Positions 5,940 to 6,623 of a stretch of DNA of 6,623 bases are shown piece after piece. The DNA lies in assembly GCA_913057765.1 (NCBI GenBank), contig CAJXPH010000152.1, forward strand, positions 1 to 6,623, in the 5' to 3' direction. The stretch is from an uncultured Campylobacteraceae bacterium. Lineage in GTDB: Bacteria > Campylobacterota > Campylobacteria > Campylobacterales > Arcobacteraceae. Position numbers and translations under genes: made by a program. The number at the start of each line of letters is the position of its first letter. Within the stretch, counting starts at the first letter, position 1. A model generated the notes under the pieces. That model was given only the letters and a program-made list of their open reading frames with translations, made no database searches and had not been told where the DNA came from.

Positions 5940-6565
5940 TGAAGAAATCTTTTTCGCTTATTGAATTAATATTTGTGATTTTTATATTAACGCTTATAGG
6001 TAGCTACATTAATATAAAGTTTCAAGATAATAAATTAAATGATGCTGCAAATAGATTAGTATTGTATTTAAAAGAAACGAGGTATCAATCTTTAATAGAT
6101 AATAAATATAAATCAAATGATGAATTATGGCATAAAAAAAGATGGACTTTAAAGTTTTTTAGATGTAATAAAAATGTTGGAGGTATTTATTATTCAATAT
6201 ATAGTGATACAAATGAAACAGGACACCCAAGTTTTGAAGAAGCTCTTAACGATCCCCTGACAAATAAGAAGATTTATTCAACAAATAAATGTAAAATAAT
6301 TAATAATAGAAGTAAATATGTACTATTAACAAAAGAATATAATATAAAAGATGTTGAGGTTAGTTGTAATAGTACAACTAGTTTAGGGCAAATATCATTT
6401 GGAAATAATGGAAAAGTATATTCAAAATTAAGTTCATATGAAAATGAATATAATAAGTATGAGATAAAAAATAGTTGCTCAATTAAGTTAATATCCCAAG
6501 AAAACGTAGTAAAAGAGATTATTCTTGAACCAAATAGTGGATATGTATATAAAAAAAGAGAGTAA
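5939..6565 (+). CDS. Type IV pilin-like pseudopilin (prepilin N-terminal methylation motif)
   Basis: A 208-residue protein with a class III signal: short basic leader MKKS, then FSLIELIFVIFILTLIG, a hydrophobic helix to about residue 26. The glutamate at residue 9 is position +5 of the mature protein, as in pilins and type II secretion pseudopilins, which a prepilin peptidase cleaves and which build a periplasmic pseudopilus or pilus. Position -1 is Ser4 instead of the usual Gly. The long amphipathic helix continues to about residue 50, followed by a poorly conserved globular domain with four Cys (76, 118, 143, 180) that could form two disulphides in the periplasm. The C-terminus (EPNSGYVYK, 197-205) resembles the last strand of FimT/GspH-like pseudopilins. 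Possible systems are type II secretion, type IV pili or DNA uptake; no partner genes are present to decide. It overlaps the upstream membrane gene as TAATG and lacks a strong Shine-Dalgarno sequence, so coupled translation is likely. Confidence 0.87.
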   Translation: MKKSFSLIELIFVIFILTLIGSYINIKFQDNKLNDAANRLVLYLKETRYQSLIDNKYKSNDELWHKKRWTLKFFRCNKNVGGIYYSIYSDTNETGHPSFEEALNDPLTNKKIYSTNKCKIINNRSKYVLLTKEYNIKDVEVSCNSTTSLGQISFGNNGKVYSKLSSYENEYNKYEIKNSCSIKLISQENVVKEIILEPNSGYVYKKRE

Positions 6566-6623
6566 AGCAAAGAAAACCAAAATTTAAGCTATAGCTAAGA
6601 AGAAACTCTTGACAAGAGGGAAA
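6566..6623. other. Non-coding tail after the operon
   Basis: These 58 bases carry no recognisable gene. They contain a 10-base perfect palindrome AGCTATAGCT (6587-6596), too short a stem and without a T-run to call a terminator, and the inverted repeat CTCTTG-A-CAAGAG (6606-6618). No terminator for the upstream operon is seen before the window ends. Confidence 0.6.
6609..6614 (+). promoter_or_regulatory. Consensus TTGACA (-35-like) box at the window end
   Basis: TTGACA at 6609-6614 is a perfect -35 consensus in otherwise AT-rich non-coding DNA. It sits inside the inverted repeat CTCTTGACAAGAG. A matching -10 would fall near 6632-6637, beyond the window, so it cannot be confirmed. It could belong to a strong promoter for the next gene or be a chance match. 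Confidence 0.3.

Noticed and set aside
6274..6570. 98-residue open frame on the minus strand
   Set aside because: It lies antisense inside the pseudopilin gene, has low-complexity Leu/Ser/Tyr/Phe composition typical of reversed AT-rich coding DNA, and no ribosome site was seen.
6587..6596. AGCTATAGCT palindrome as the operon terminator
   Set aside because: A folded stem would have only three base pairs around a TATA loop and no T-run follows.
6586..6623. Start of a 5S or 23S rRNA gene (GCTATAGCTAAGAAGAAAC loosely resembles 5S)
   Set aside because: The resemblance covers only a few bases and the following sequence lacks the conserved 5S CCATTCCGAAC-type block, so it is not supported.

Overview
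The window is strongly AT-rich bacterial DNA with dense, overlapping genes. The protein content suggests a member of the Campylobacterota, most likely something close to Arcobacteraceae or Sulfurimonas. This rests on a long-form UbiD/menaquinone-type decarboxylase, a periplasmic-binding-protein/GGDEF sensor, a pseudopilin with a KKSFSLIEL leader, and very low-GC codon use. The assignment is inferred from protein style; there is no rRNA marker in the window.

The first 48 bases are not genomic. They are an Illumina Nextera i5 adapter: the end of the P5 primer, the 8-base index TATCCTCT, the read-1 adapter and the 19-base Tn5 mosaic end. Real sequence starts at base 49, inside a gene. The window therefore begins at an assembly end with untrimmed adapter, and the apparent GTG start with an MYKRQ N-terminus is an artefact.

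Layout: (1) 49-1440 (+) is the 3' two thirds of a prenylated-FMN-dependent UbiD-family decarboxylase, probably for menaquinone synthesis. (2) 1443-1470 is a perfect 12-bp inverted repeat between convergent genes, a candidate two-way terminator. (3) 1456-3729 (-) is a 757-residue membrane diguanylate cyclase with two periplasmic binding-protein-like sensor domains (NMT1/THI5-like, then SBP_bac_3-like), one transmembrane helix and an intact GGEEF domain with an I-site. (4) 3730-3917 is a divergent promoter region. (5) 3918-6565 (+) is a tightly packed four-gene operon: a small acidic protein of unknown function, a PabA/TrpG glutamine amidotransferase, a polytopic membrane protein resembling GT-C glycosyltransferases, and a type IV pilin-like pseudopilin. 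Its genes overlap by 20, 4 and 1 bases. (6) 6566-6623 is a short tail with a palindrome and a consensus TTGACA box at its very end.

The genes do not form one obvious pathway. The decarboxylase belongs to quinone synthesis, the minus-strand gene to c-di-GMP signalling in response to an external ligand, and PabA to folate (or tryptophan) synthesis. The most suggestive link is the translationally coupled glycosyltransferase-like protein and pseudopilin, which could work on the same cell-surface structure. No CRISPR array, insertion sequence, tRNA or rRNA was recognised, and nothing here clearly qualifies as a new defence or mobile system.
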